Made by a program: the position numbers and the translations under genes | Notes under the pieces: generated by a model | What the model was told of the DNA's origin: nothing | Database searches by the model: none | Seen by the model: only the letters and a program-made list of their open reading frames with translations | Part shown: positions 54,886 through 64,000 of the stretch, piece after piece | How the letters are laid out: the number at the start of each line of letters is the position of its first letter | How positions within the stretch are numbered: the first letter of the stretch is position 1 | Assembly (NCBI RefSeq): GCF_005280275.1 | Contig: NZ_CP040021.1 | Span: 831,001-895,000 of the forward strand | DNA length: 64,000 bases | Origin: Salinivibrio kushneri | GTDB taxonomy: Bacteria; Pseudomonadota; Gammaproteobacteria; Enterobacterales; Vibrionaceae | Reading direction: 5' to 3'

Positions 54886-56007
54886 ATGAAAAAAGGGATG
54901 CTACTGGGCGCCGTGATGTTGGCCGGCGTTGCCTTCTGGCAGTGGGGAGGTATACAGCCCTCGAACGAGGAAGCCTCTGCGCCACCACCGGGTGCGCGAT
55001 CTGTGGATGTGATGACTGCACAAGTGGAGACCAAATCGATTGCGCCGTCGCTGTCGTTGGTGGGTAACGTTAAAGCCCACCAACAGATTAATATCGAATC
55101 GGAAGTGTCGGCGCGCATTGAAACGGTGCACGTAAAACCGGGAGAAACGGTTGAAAAAGGGGCGCCTTTGGTGACATTTAATCGTGGCAAAGCCCAAGCA
55201 GCGGTACTGGAAGCGTCAGCTTATCTCAATGATGAGCAGCGCAAGCTAAAAGAGTACACCAAGCTGGCGCAGCGTGGTGCCTTAACGCAAACCGAGTTGG
55301 ATGCACAGCAAGCCAGTGTCAATATCGCCAAGGCGCGTTTGCAATCGGCGCAATCTGATTTAGATGATCACCGTTTAATCGCGCCCTTTTCGGGTCGCAT
55401 TGGTTTGTTTGATTTAAGTGTCGGTCAGCGCGTGGATGTGGGTGAAACCCTCTTTAGCCTCGATAATCTGTCGCGAATGAATTTGGATATTCAAGTCCCA
55501 GAGCAGTATTTCAGCCGCTTATATCCTGATATGCCCGTGGCAGTGACCTCTCAAGCTTGGCCGGACAAAACGTTTGACGGTGAGATTCAGGTCGTGGACT
55601 CGCGCATCAACCAAGACGCGTTATCTGTCGGTGTTCGCGTTGCGCTGGATAACCCGGAACGCCAATTACAGCCTGGTATGCTGATGGAGGCGAAACTGAC
55701 CTTGCCTGAGCAGCAAGCGGTTATTGTCCCGGTGCAAGCCCTGCAATATTCCGGTACACGTCGCTATGTATTCCGTATTGATGACGAAGGCATTGCTCAT
55801 CGCACTGAAATTACCCTCGGTGCGCGCATTGATAACCAAGTGGTGGTGAGTCAAGGGCTCGAATCGGGTCAAAACATCGTCGTACAAGGCCTGGTAAATA
55901 TGCGCGATGGCGCACAAGTGTCGGTATTGAATGCGGAAGCGCCCAAAAACCAAGCTGATGACCAAAGCCGTGTCAGTGAGTCCGCGTCAGAGACGGAGGC
56001 AAGCTAA
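54886..56007 (+). CDS. RND efflux periplasmic adaptor
   Basis: A 373-residue membrane fusion protein. An N-terminal signal/anchor (4-20) is followed by a barrel-sandwich domain around a helical hairpin (about 60-170, SVSARIETVHVKPGETVEKG and RGALTQTELDAQQASVNIAK, then LIAPFSGRIGLFDLSVGQRV), then beta-barrel and membrane-proximal domains. No lipobox cysteine. It links the RND pump to an outer-membrane channel, which is not encoded here. It overlaps the permease gene by one base (TAATG). It resembles the VexC type, but the number of Vibrio RND systems makes a name unsafe. Confidence 0.88.
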   Translation: MKKGMLLGAVMLAGVAFWQWGGIQPSNEEASAPPPGARSVDVMTAQVETKSIAPSLSLVGNVKAHQQINIESEVSARIETVHVKPGETVEKGAPLVTFNRGKAQAAVLEASAYLNDEQRKLKEYTKLAQRGALTQTELDAQQASVNIAKARLQSAQSDLDDHRLIAPFSGRIGLFDLSVGQRVDVGETLFSLDNLSRMNLDIQVPEQYFSRLYPDMPVAVTSQAWPDKTFDGEIQVVDSRINQDALSVGVRVALDNPERQLQPGMLMEAKLTLPEQQAVIVPVQALQYSGTRRYVFRIDDEGIAHRTEITLGARIDNQVVVSQGLESGQNIVVQGLVNMRDGAQVSVLNAEAPKNQADDQSRVSESASETEAS

Positions 56008-59000
56008 TGTGGTTGTCTGATGTCTCGGTAAAACGGCCAGTGATGGCGATTGTGTTGAGTTTGCTGTTATGTGTTTTCGGGGCGGTTTCTTTCTCGACCT
56101 TATCAGTGCGTGAGATGCCGGATATTGATAGCCCAGTGGTGAGTATCTACACCGGCTATTCCGGCGCCTCGGCCAGTATTATGGAAAGCCAGGTTACACA
56201 GTTGATTGAAGATGAGCTGTCCGGGATAAGCGGCATTGATGAAATTACGTCAGTCAGTCGCAACGGCTCATCACGGATCACGGTAGAATTTAACCTCGAT
56301 CATCCGCTGACCGAAGGCGTGAGTGACGTGCGCGATGCCGTGGCACGCGCACAAGGCGGACTACCTGATGATGCCAATGATCCGATTGTGTACAAAGACA
56401 ACGGCACTGGTGAAGCGGCGGTATATATCAACTTGGCCTCGTCAGAAATGGATCGTAACCAGCTCACCGAATACGCCCAACGCACCTTGGAAGACAGATT
56501 TAGTCTGATCTCTGGGGTGAGTTCGGTCGATCTATACGGTGCGCTGTATAAAGTGATGTATGTCAAGCTGGATCCCACCCAAATGGCGGGGCACGGTGTC
56601 ACTACCCAAGATATTCTCGATGCATTGCGTAGTGAGAATCTAGAGAGTCCCGGTGGACAGATTCGTAACGACGTGATGACCATGCCGGTGCGTAGCGACC
56701 GGTTATATCGTGATGCAGAAGACTTTAAACAACTGGTGGTGCGCACCACGGCCGATGGCACGGCGATTTACTTGTCGGATGTCGCGGAGGTGGCAATTGG
56801 CTCACGCAATGAAGATGCCACCTATAAAAACAACGGCATCAATAATTTAAGTTTGGCGCTGATCCCACAATCCGATGCCAATCCGCTTGATATTTCCGAC
56901 CGCGCTCACAAGCTTGTCGATGAAATGCAGGCCTTCCTGCCCGAAGGCACGCGTCTGTGGGTCGATTACGATACTACGGTGTTTATTGAACGCTCGATTG
57001 AAGAGGTGTATAGCACCCTCTTTATCACAGGGGCGTTGGTGGTATTAGTGCTGTATATCTTTATCGGCCAAGCGCGCGCCACCTTGATCCCAGCCGTAAC
57101 TGTGCCGGTGTCCTTGATATCTGCCTTTATTGTTGCTTCGGCGATGGGCTTTTCCATCAACCTGCTGACCTTAATGGCGTTGATCTTAGCGATTGGCCTG
57201 GTGGTGGATGATGCCATTGTGGTGGTCGAAAATATCTTCCACCACTTACAACAAGGCGATCCACCCTTGGTGGCCGCTTACCGTGGCGCACGGGAGGTGG
57301 GCTTTGCGGTGATCGCCACCACCGCGGTGTTGGTGATGGTGTTCCTCCCCATTACCTACATGGATGGCATGATTGGTAAGTTGTTCACCGAGTTTGCCGT
57401 GATGCTCGCCGTCACCGTGCTCTGTTCGTCCTTAATAGCGTTGACCCTCACGCCGGTGCTCGGCAGTAAATTGCTGCGCTTAAATGTAACATCCAGTCCT
57501 GTGAACCGTGCTATCACTCGTGGGTTTGATGTGCTTGAAGGCTACTACCGCCGTGCGTTGGGGCATGTACTGCGCTGGCGTTGGTTGGCACCTGTAGTGA
57601 TCTTGCTCTGTATTGGCGGCAGTGGCGTGTTGATGCAGCACTTACCATCGCAATTAGTGCCACAAGAAGATCGTGGGGTGTTGCTGGCGTTTGTCCGTGG
57701 TGCGGAAGGCACCGCCTATAACCGCATGGTGGGCAACATTGAGCAAATTGAGCAGCGCTTGATGCCCTTAGTTGAAGCGGGCACTTTGAGTTCGGTGAGC
57801 TTGCAGACGCCAGCGTTTGGCGGTCGAGCGGGAGATCAAACGGGCTTTGTGATCATGCTATTGCCGGACTGGGATGAGCGCGATCGCTCCGCTCAAGATA
57901 TCTTGGCGGAAGTCCGTCAGGTGTTAAATGGTGTGCCAGATGTGCAAGTGTTCCCGTTTGCGCCTGGCTTTGGTGGGGGGAGTTCAGAGCCCGTGCAGTT
58001 TGTACTCAGCGGCCCGGATTATCCTGAACTTCATCGCTGGGCAGAAAAATTGGGCGAAATGGGTCGCGAGGCGGGCATGATTGACAGCCCGGATTACGAC
58101 TACAACCAAAACACCCCTGAGCTGGTGGTCAAGGTGGACCGTCGTCGCGCCTCTGAACTTGGGATTTCGGTGCGGGATGTTTCCGATACGTTAGAAGTGA
58201 TGCTTGGTGGGCGAGCCCAGACTAGCTATGTGGATCGCGGTGAAGAGTACGATGTGTATGTGCGCGGCGATGAAAAGGCCTTTAGCAGTAAAGGCGATCT
58301 CAGTCGTATTTATATGCGCAGTCGTAGCGGTAAGTTGGTTTCGCTCGATGCGGTAACCACGGTGGAGGAAACAGCGTCCGCGCAGCGTTTAAGCCATACC
58401 AACAAGCAAAAATCGATCACCTTATCGGCGCATTTAGGCGAGGGAGTGACGCTGGGCCAAGCACTGGATTATCTGGATAGGGTCGCGGCTGAGAATCTAC
58501 CGGCCGATATCTCGGTGGGCTATTCAGGGGAGTCGAAAGATTTTCGTGACAACCAAACCAGTGTGCTGGTGGTATTTGGTTTAGCGCTCTTGGTGTCGTA
58601 CTTGGTGTTAGCGGCGCAATTTGAAAGCTTTATCAACCCCTTGGTGGTGATGTTGACGGTGCCCATGGGGATGCTGGGCGGCTTTTTAGGCCTGTGGTTG
58701 ACCAACCAAGGGATCAATATTTACAGCCAAATTGGTCTGATTATGCTGATTGGGATGGTAACGAAAAACGGTATCTTGATCGTGGAGTTTGCCAACCAAT
58801 TGCGTGACCGCGGCATTGCATTTGAAAAAGCGATTATCGATGCGTCAGTCCGTCGTTTGCGGCCGATTCTGATGACGGCGTTTACCACCTTGGCAGGGAT
58901 GATACCACTGATCCTCTCCACCGGCGCGGGAGCGGAAAGTCGTATCGCGGTTGGGACAGTGATCTTCACCGGTATGGCCTTTGCGACCTTTGTTACCTTG

Positions 59001-59156
59001 CTGGTGATCCCAGCGATGTATCGTCTGCTCTCCATTCATACTCACTCGCCTGAGTATGTGGCGCAGCAATTGGATAAAGCGCTCGCGGTAGAAACTGTGC
59101 ATCGGGCCAGTCATGGTGAGTTTGATACCCATCCGCATGATGAGCCGCACAAATAA
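56007..59156 (+). CDS. RND multidrug efflux permease (HAE1 type)
   Basis: A 1049-residue pump with the usual 12 segments and two large periplasmic loops. It begins MWLSDVSVKRPVMAIVLSLL. The proton-relay aspartates are in GLVVDDAIVVVENIFHHL (near 403-404). Other HAE1 stretches are LPSQLVPQEDRGVLLAFV, GYSGESKDFRDNQTSVLV and LMTAFTTLAGMIPL. Length matches AcrB (1049). Predicted substrates are drugs, bile salts or detergents. A terminator follows within 30 bases. Confidence 0.93.
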   Translation: MWLSDVSVKRPVMAIVLSLLLCVFGAVSFSTLSVREMPDIDSPVVSIYTGYSGASASIMESQVTQLIEDELSGISGIDEITSVSRNGSSRITVEFNLDHPLTEGVSDVRDAVARAQGGLPDDANDPIVYKDNGTGEAAVYINLASSEMDRNQLTEYAQRTLEDRFSLISGVSSVDLYGALYKVMYVKLDPTQMAGHGVTTQDILDALRSENLESPGGQIRNDVMTMPVRSDRLYRDAEDFKQLVVRTTADGTAIYLSDVAEVAIGSRNEDATYKNNGINNLSLALIPQSDANPLDISDRAHKLVDEMQAFLPEGTRLWVDYDTTVFIERSIEEVYSTLFITGALVVLVLYIFIGQARATLIPAVTVPVSLISAFIVASAMGFSINLLTLMALILAIGLVVDDAIVVVENIFHHLQQGDPPLVAAYRGAREVGFAVIATTAVLVMVFLPITYMDGMIGKLFTEFAVMLAVTVLCSSLIALTLTPVLGSKLLRLNVTSSPVNRAITRGFDVLEGYYRRALGHVLRWRWLAPVVILLCIGGSGVLMQHLPSQLVPQEDRGVLLAFVRGAEGTAYNRMVGNIEQIEQRLMPLVEAGTLSSVSLQTPAFGGRAGDQTGFVIMLLPDWDERDRSAQDILAEVRQVLNGVPDVQVFPFAPGFGGGSSEPVQFVLSGPDYPELHRWAEKLGEMGREAGMIDSPDYDYNQNTPELVVKVDRRRASELGISVRDVSDTLEVMLGGRAQTSYVDRGEEYDVYVRGDEKAFSSKGDLSRIYMRSRSGKLVSLDAVTTVEETASAQRLSHTNKQKSITLSAHLGEGVTLGQALDYLDRVAAENLPADISVGYSGESKDFRDNQTSVLVVFGLALLVSYLVLAAQFESFINPLVVMLTVPMGMLGGFLGLWLTNQGINIYSQIGLIMLIGMVTKNGILIVEFANQLRDRGIAFEKAIIDASVRRLRPILMTAFTTLAGMIPLILSTGAGAESRIAVGTVIFTGMAFATFVTLLVIPAMYRLLSIHTHSPEYVAQQLDKALAVETVHRASHGEFDTHPHDEPHK

Positions 59157-59180
59157 CGATGTGTTGACCCTCGACACAAA

Positions 59181-59205
59181 AACCGCCTCATTGCGAGGCG
59201 GTTTT
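59181..59205. terminator. Terminator between the RND operon and queC
   Basis: AAACCGCCTC (59181-59190) and GAGGCGGTTT (59196-59205), perfect 10-bp stem with a 5-base loop, then TTTT. Confidence 0.9.
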
Positions 59206-59238
59206 TTATTGCTTGTCGCTGCCAGTGGATGCGCGCTG

Positions 59239-59934
59239 TTACGCGTTTTCGGCTTGTTTGCGTTGCAGTGCGGCTTGTACGTCCGTTTGATTGGCGAGGT
59301 AATCATCTAAGCCACGCTGACGCAAGTGGCAGGCTGGACACTCACCACAGCCAGTGCCTTTAATCCCGTTATAACAGGTTAGGGTGTGGTCGCGCACAAA
59401 ATCGAGAGCGTGATACTGATCGGCCAGTGCCCAGGTCTCGGCTTTATTCAGCCACATCAGCGGCGTCACTAAGGCGAGTTGTCTGTCCATGCCGCGCTCA
59501 AGAGCTTGCTGCATTGATTGAATAAAATCGTTACGACAATCAGGGTAGCCCGAAAAGTCGGTTTCGCAGACACCGGTGATCACCGCCTCAGCGCCAATTT
59601 GATAGGCGTAGATACCCGCTAAAGTCAAAAACAAGATATTACGTCCCGGCACAAAGGAATTGGGCAGGCCGTTTTCGTTCAGCGCGTTGGAAACAGGAAT
59701 ATTGTCGCGTGTGAGCGAGCTAATCGCCAATTCATTGAGCAAACCAACATCCAATACCTTGTGCGCACTAACTTTGCGGTTTGCAGCAATCTCACGGGCA
59801 ACATCAATTTCTTGTTTGTGGCGCTGGTTATAGTCGAAAGTGAGGCAGTGCACTTCGTCGTACTCTGCCTGCGCTTGAATCAAACAGGTGGTTGAATCCT
59901 GTCCTCCGCTAAATACCACAACGGCTTTTTTCAT
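59239..59934 (-). CDS. queC: 7-cyano-7-deazaguanine synthase QueC
   Basis: A 231-residue N-type ATP pyrophosphatase. The PP-loop is [13 protein letters not shown] (6-18). The zinc site is formed by cysteines in [20 protein letters not shown] (near 188-207). It makes preQ0 in queuosine biosynthesis. No preQ1 riboswitch could be recognised in the 282-base gap upstream (59935-60216), in which I see nothing else. Confidence 0.95.
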   Translation of the reverse strand: MKKAVVVFSGGQDSTTCLIQAQAEYDEVHCLTFDYNQRHKQEIDVAREIAANRKVSAHKVLDVGLLNELAISSLTRDNIPVSNALNENGLPNSFVPGRNILFLTLAGIYAYQIGAEAVITGVCETDFSGYPDCRNDFIQSMQQALERGMDRQLALVTPLMWLNKAETWALADQYHALDFVRDHTLTCYNGIKGTGCGECPACHLRQRGLDDYLANQTDVQAALQRKQAENA

Positions 59935-60216
59935 CGGTTTGTCCTTTGGCGGTGCTACTCACCCAGTGTTACACAGAGCACGGATGGTACCCCTGTGTGG
60001 TATCGACAGCAAGCCAGATGCGATGATCTGAGTGTTGCGTTATCACAAACAAAACCCCCTGTTCCTGTGAGCGTCAAGTGCTACAGTAACGGTATTTAGA
60101 TGTCACGATTGATCGAGCGATGAAAGTAGAACGAGTAACTGATGCCAAGAAACAAATGTCCAAATGGCTCAGCGGCTGACTGCGCGTCAGGTAACGCGCA
60201 GTGTTCGTCTTTATGT

Positions 60217-60651
60217 TTACTGTTTCGCGACAAAGGCTTTTAACCCTTCGAGCGTCTCGACTGGGATAGGGCAGCTTTTACCGGTTTTAAAATCGCAATA
60301 GACAATCAAGGCCTCGCCCTCGGCCACACAGCGCTCTTGATTGTGACTGTAGATTTCATACTTCATCGCATAGCGCTTTTCTTGAATATCCTCGACCCAA
60401 GCGACGGTGGTGATGGTATCTGGATACACCAAAGGGGCGCGATAATCGCAGCGGGTTGAGGCGACCACGGGACCAACATTCAGCCGTTTGGCGAGATCGA
60501 ACACTTCCAATTTTTCAAGCATCACCACACGCACATCTTCAAAATAGCGAAAGTACACGGTGTTATTGATGTGTTGCATGGCATCCATGTCGTTCCAGAC
60601 AATCGCCTGCGTATGAGAGAGCGGGTAGTTTTCTACTGGGATATTAGCCAC
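60217..60651 (-). CDS. Acyl-CoA thioesterase, 4HBT hotdog family
   Basis: About 144 residues. Signature DMDAMQHINNTVYFRYFEDV (near 21-40) holds the catalytic Asp-His region; RCDYRAPLVYPDTITTVAWV follows. It probably hydrolyses short or aromatic acyl-CoA; the substrate is open. I chose GTG at 60651 because GGAGG lies 8 bases upstream; in-frame codons further up run through the ribosome site itself. Confidence 0.82.
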   Translation of the reverse strand: MANIPVENYPLSHTQAIVWNDMDAMQHINNTVYFRYFEDVRVVMLEKLEVFDLAKRLNVGPVVASTRCDYRAPLVYPDTITTVAWVEDIQEKRYAMKYEIYSHNQERCVAEGEALIVYCDFKTGKSCPIPVETLEGLKAFVAKQ

Positions 60652-60882
60652 AAGACAATCCTCCTTAATTGTGTGCCTTGATTGCACACCAAGCCCAATG
60701 ACAAGACAAGCTGCGCAGGTATAAATACGGAGCTTTGTCTAACAATGACGTAACAAAATACATAAGTCGACAAAGTGGTTATCAGGGTGTGTGGCGCTAA
60801 TCGGTTAATGTGGCAGCAATCAGACTCTGGTATGATACGTCCCCTTTGGCCGTGCTTGGGCGCGGCATGATTTACTTTTGCT

Positions 60883-62277
60883 GTGGATACGACTTTGACT
60901 GATACCGCTTTTTCCTCGCTTGCGTTACCCGCTGATTTACTCGATAACTTAGCAACCTTGGGTTATACGCACATGACACCGATTCAGGCGCAGAGCTTAC
61001 CGTCTGTGCTCAATGGCAAAGATATTATTGCCCAAGCAAAAACCGGCTCGGGGAAAACGGCGGCGTTTAGTCTGGGCGTGTTAGCCAAACTGAACGTGAA
61101 ACGCTTTCGCGTGCAATCTTTGGTGCTGTGTCCAACCCGTGAGCTAGCCGAGCAAGTGGCGGTTGAGATGCGTAAGTTGGCGCGTGGTCGTCATAATGTC
61201 AAAGTGCTGACGCTGTGTGGCGGGGTATCGATTGGTCCACAAATTGGCTCACTGGAGCATGGTGCACACATTATTGTCGGCACTCCGGGGCGTGTGGATG
61301 ATCATTTATGCAAGGGCACCTTGCGTCTCGATGACGTTGAGACTTTGGTGTTGGATGAAGCCGACCAGATGCTGGATATGGGCTTCCAAGAGACCTTGGA
61401 TGCCATCATTGCGCGAGTTCCCGCTCATCGTCAAACCTTGTTATTTAGCGCTACCTTCCCGCGCTCGATCAATGCGATTGCTCAGCGAGTGCTGAGCCAC
61501 CCTGTCTCCGTTAAAGTGGATGAGGTGCAAACGCAAAGTACAATCTCGCAGCACGTCTATAAAGTCGATGACAATAAGCAGCGTTATCAAGCGTTAAAGC
61601 TACTTTTATTGCACTTTCAGCCGCAAAGCTGCGTGGTGTTCTGTACGACCAAAGCCCAAACACAACAAGTTTGCGATAACCTAGAAGATGATGGTTTTAG
61701 CGCTGTTGCCTTGCATGGTGATATTGAACAGCGTGGCCGTGAGCGCACCTTAGTAAAATTTGCCAACAAAAGTGCGTCCGTGCTGGTAGCCACTGATGTG
61801 GCCGCGCGAGGCTTAGATATTGATGACATGGATATGGTGATCAACTATCAGCTCGCCCACGATCCGCAAACTCACGTGCACCGCGTCGGCCGTACCGGTC
61901 GCGCTGGCAAAAAAGGAGTAGCGTGTTCGCTATATAACGATGCCGAGCACTATAAGCTGGCGATGATTGGCGATCAGTATGACCGCGATTTTCTCCCTGA
62001 AGCCCTGCCGTCGCAACATTTGCTCGACACCGTGCCCTATCAGCCTGAGATGGCAACCTTGATGATTGACTCAGGTAAAAAACAAAAAGTACGCGCGGGT
62101 GATATTTTGGGCGCGCTGACCGGTCAAGCGGGCATTGACGGTAAGCAGGTGGGTAAAATCAATGTGCTCGATAATGTGGCGTTTATTGCTGTGTCCCAAT
62201 CTTGCGTTAAAGCTGCATTGCGTAAGCTCAATGATGGAAAAGTGAAAGGCCGCACCATCCGCGCCCGCCGGATTTAG
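60883..62277 (+). CDS. dbpA: ATP-dependent RNA helicase DbpA
   Basis: A 464-residue DEAD-box helicase. Motifs: Q motif with TPIQAQSLP, AKTGSGKTAA (I), PTRELAEQV (Ia), GTPGRV (Ib), LDEADQML (II, DEAD), SATFP (III), ARGLDID (V), HRVGRTGRAG (VI). The C-terminal RNA-binding domain (about 390-464, KKQKVRAGDILGALTGQAGI, ending RARRI) recognises 23S rRNA hairpin 92. It acts in 50S assembly. The start is uncertain: GTG at 60883 has no clear site, and TTG at 60895 would begin nearer to E. coli DbpA. Confidence 0.92.
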   Translation: MDTTLTDTAFSSLALPADLLDNLATLGYTHMTPIQAQSLPSVLNGKDIIAQAKTGSGKTAAFSLGVLAKLNVKRFRVQSLVLCPTRELAEQVAVEMRKLARGRHNVKVLTLCGGVSIGPQIGSLEHGAHIIVGTPGRVDDHLCKGTLRLDDVETLVLDEADQMLDMGFQETLDAIIARVPAHRQTLLFSATFPRSINAIAQRVLSHPVSVKVDEVQTQSTISQHVYKVDDNKQRYQALKLLLLHFQPQSCVVFCTTKAQTQQVCDNLEDDGFSAVALHGDIEQRGRERTLVKFANKSASVLVATDVAARGLDIDDMDMVINYQLAHDPQTHVHRVGRTGRAGKKGVACSLYNDAEHYKLAMIGDQYDRDFLPEALPSQHLLDTVPYQPEMATLMIDSGKKQKVRAGDILGALTGQAGIDGKQVGKINVLDNVAFIAVSQSCVKAALRKLNDGKVKGRTIRARRI

Positions 62278-62316
62278 TTTGTAAGAACGCATCAAAGACA
62301 TAACCAAGGAATAAGC

Positions 62317-62733
62317 ATGACGAACAAGGATGTTGTTCTCGCGTTTTGGGAAGCCATGCAACGAAATGACTTCTCAAAAGCGAGTGAGTACTTCAGTGAT
62401 GACTATCAATGCTTCTGGCCTCAGTCAGGAGAATTGATCGTTGGGCGCGATGACTTTGTCGCACTAAACACGGCCTATCCTGCAAATGGTCTTTGGACAT
62501 TCTCCGTTTACTCTTGTATCGCTGAAGGCGATAGGGTGGTGACAGATGTTGGAGTGACTGATGGTGTCGTAAACGATCGAGTCATTACTTTTCATACACT
62601 GAAGGCTGGCCGTATCACGTATCAACAAGAGTTTTGGCCTGACGACATGCCAGCACCTGAATGGCGATCCAATTGGGTGAGGCGTGTTGGCAATGGTCTG
62701 AATCTTTCTAAGCACGGATCGCAATCGCGATAA
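62317..62733 (+). CDS. NTF2-like (SnoaL-fold) protein
   Basis: A 138-residue protein with the cone-shaped NTF2-like pattern: VVLAFWEAMQRNDFSKASEY (helix pair), then DDYQCFWPQSGELIVGRDDF and beta strands with ITFHTLKAGRITYQQEFW. The family includes small enzymes and ligand carriers; nothing here fixes a function. A good AAGGAA site precedes the ATG. It stands between dbpA and a DUF1003 gene. Confidence 0.72.
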   Translation: MTNKDVVLAFWEAMQRNDFSKASEYFSDDYQCFWPQSGELIVGRDDFVALNTAYPANGLWTFSVYSCIAEGDRVVTDVGVTDGVVNDRVITFHTLKAGRITYQQEFWPDDMPAPEWRSNWVRRVGNGLNLSKHGSQSR

Positions 62734-62844
62734 GAAGGGCATCACTTGCGGAGTCCCTACGTTAGTCTACTCTATTTCAATTGCTTAATGATTAGAGCTG
62801 CATAGTACCTTGTTAGTAATGTGCACGTTGACATGGAGTCACAG

Positions 62845-63342
62845 ATGAAAAAATATTTTGAGAACTTAGCCAAAGCTTTGCTCGGCCAGCCATTTGGTAG
62901 CCTTAGTTCGGGAGAACAAAAAGTTATTGAAAGCATTGCCAATAACACGGCAGTGTCTGAGAACGTCAACAAGTCCTTCCACGAAAGTTTGACCACTGGG
63001 CAAATGGTGGCGGACAAAATTGCCTCATTTGGTGGCTCTTGGTCATTTATCGGGCTTTTCTTCGCATTCATCATTGGCTGGATTGTCGTGAATACGGTTT
63101 GGTTAGTGGGAGACGCGTCATTCGATCCCTATCCCTTTATTTTGCTGAACCTTGGGTTATCCAGTCTGGCGGCTTTCCAAGCGCCGATCATCATGATGTC
63201 GCAAAACCGCCAAGCGGCAAAAGACAGGATGGAGCAAAAAGCTACCTACGAAATCAATCTAAAACTCGAGCTTGAACTAATGCGCCTGCACGACAAATTT
63301 GATGCCTTGCAGGCCGATGTCCGTCGAGGCGAGCGAGAATAA
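62845..63342 (+). CDS. DUF1003 membrane protein
   Basis: About 165 residues with two hydrophobic segments (near 65-85 and 95-118) and the DUF1003 core SWSFIGLFFAFIIGWIVVNT, LNLGLSSLAAFQAPIIMMSQ and NRQAAKDRMEQKATYEINLK. The C-terminal helix is charged and probably coiled (LELELMRLHDKFDAL). Function unknown. ATG 62845 has GGAG 6 bases upstream; two earlier in-frame starts (62821 and 62833) lie over that site. Confidence 0.82.
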   Translation: MKKYFENLAKALLGQPFGSLSSGEQKVIESIANNTAVSENVNKSFHESLTTGQMVADKIASFGGSWSFIGLFFAFIIGWIVVNTVWLVGDASFDPYPFILLNLGLSSLAAFQAPIIMMSQNRQAAKDRMEQKATYEINLKLELELMRLHDKFDALQADVRRGERE

Positions 63343-63385
63343 TTCACTCGCCTTTTCGTGAAACCCAGTTAGAGACGATGGCGCG

Positions 63386-64000
63386 TTACCCCAACACCGT
63401 CTGCAAATCATGGGTCGCTTGGTCGAGATCCCCAATGTGCTCGCGTACCCAATCAGGGTTGTAATAGGTGTCTAGGTAGCGCTCGCCGCTGTCACACAGC
63501 AAGGTGACAATAGAGCCTTTCTCGCCTTTAGCGCGCATTTCATTGGCCAGCATCAAGACGCCGTACAGGTTGGTACCGGTGGACGCGCCGGCTTTGCGGC
63601 CAAGCTGGCTTTCTAGCCAGTGAATGGTGGCGATACTGTGAGTGTCCGGCACTGTGGTCATTCTATCAATCACGCCGGGAATAAAGCTGGGCTCGACACG
63701 TGGCCGTCCAATCCCTTCAATGCGGCTGCTTTTATCGGTGGTCAGTGCGCTGTCGCCGGTGAGGTAGTAATCGTGAAACACCGAGTGCTCAGCATCGGCC
63801 ACCATCAGCTGAGTCGGTTGGCAGCGATAACGAATGTAGCGGCCAATGGTCGCTGAGGTGCCACCGGTGCCCGGGCTCATCACAATCCAGCGAGGGATAG
63901 GGAAGCGCTCGTACTGCATTTGATCAAATATGCGGTTGGCGATGTTGTTATTGCTACGCCAGTCCGTCGCGCGCTCGGCATAGGTAAACTGGTCCATGTA
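63386..64000 (-). CDS. PLP-dependent cysteine synthase-family protein (Cds1-like), C-terminal part
   Basis: The gene runs off the right edge of the window; about 205 C-terminal residues are visible. Fold type II PLP stretches include [25 protein letters not shown], and the glycine-rich phosphate loop [16 protein letters not shown]. The sequence recalls Cds1-type cysteine desulfhydrases rather than CysK. It converges with the DUF1003 gene; the 43-base gap shows no clear terminator. Confidence 0.8.
   Translation of the reverse strand, partial: YMDQFTYAERATDWRSNNNIANRIFDQMQYERFPIPRWIVMSPGTGGTSATIGRYIRYRCQPTQLMVADAEHSVFHDYYLTGDSALTTDKSSRIEGIGRPRVEPSFIPGVIDRMTTVPDTHSIATIHWLESQLGRKAGASTGTNLYGVLMLANEMRAKGEKGSIVTLLCDSGERYLDTYYNPDWVREHIGDLDQATHDLQTVLG

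Noticed and set aside
59935-60216. preQ1 riboswitch before queC
   Set aside because: No compact pseudoknot-like pattern with the expected conserved A-rich tail could be recognised.

Overview
The window looks like a chromosomal segment from a marine or halophilic gammaproteobacterium of the Vibrionaceae. This rests on gene content and mixed-acid fermentation genes (ackA-pta next to yfbV, yfbU, pflA, pflB, a FocA-type channel), a tandem tRNA-Tyr array, DUF3360, ArsJ-type arsenic genes and a moderate GC content. A Vibrio/Salinivibrio-like host is inference; no 16S rRNA is present. About 55 protein genes, three tRNAs and many intrinsic terminators are visible. There is no CRISPR array, insertion sequence, prophage or rRNA operon.

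1-4.4 kb: the end of a YbbP-like ABC permease, yfcH, then a tight four-gene operon of two DUF1538 membrane proteins, a PII-like protein and a CBS protein, which reads as an undescribed regulated transporter. 4.5-10.2 kb is accessory: a 791-residue DUF4238/SEC-C protein with lower-GC codon use, a frameshifted antitoxin gene, a drug-efflux MFS gene with a divergent ArsR-type regulator and inverted repeats between them, and a remnant of a metQ-like gene. 10.3-15.5 kb is a carnitine catabolism unit (cdhC, cdhA, cdhB, a BCCT transporter and a CdhR-like regulator); the BCCT gene seems to start at a non-AUG codon.

15.8-32 kb: two CorC/CNNM-type proteins, metNIQ with a probable MetJ-controlled promoter, a LysE exporter, an M20 hydrolase, ackA-pta, yfbV, a ChaN-like protein, rlmA, yfbU, a membrane protein and a YcaD-like MFS. 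32-41.6 kb is an anaerobic pyruvate/formate region: a FocA-type channel fused to CBS domains, a divergent LysR regulator, pflA, a Cache chemoreceptor, and a DUF3360 transporter gene upstream of pflB behind a promoter with FNR class II geometry.

41.9-47.9 kb: a secreted TPR protein, a basic amino-acid ABC importer with an ArgR-like site, xthA and a small unknown gene. 48.4-52.7 kb: an arsenic resistance cluster with two ArsR repressors, ACR3, and the GAPDH/ArsJ pair for arsenate. 52.7-64 kb: a DUF4168 secreted protein, yqjG, three tRNA-Tyr genes, an RND efflux pair, queC, a hotdog thioesterase, dbpA, an NTF2-like protein, a DUF1003 protein and the end of a PLP-dependent cysteine synthase-family gene.
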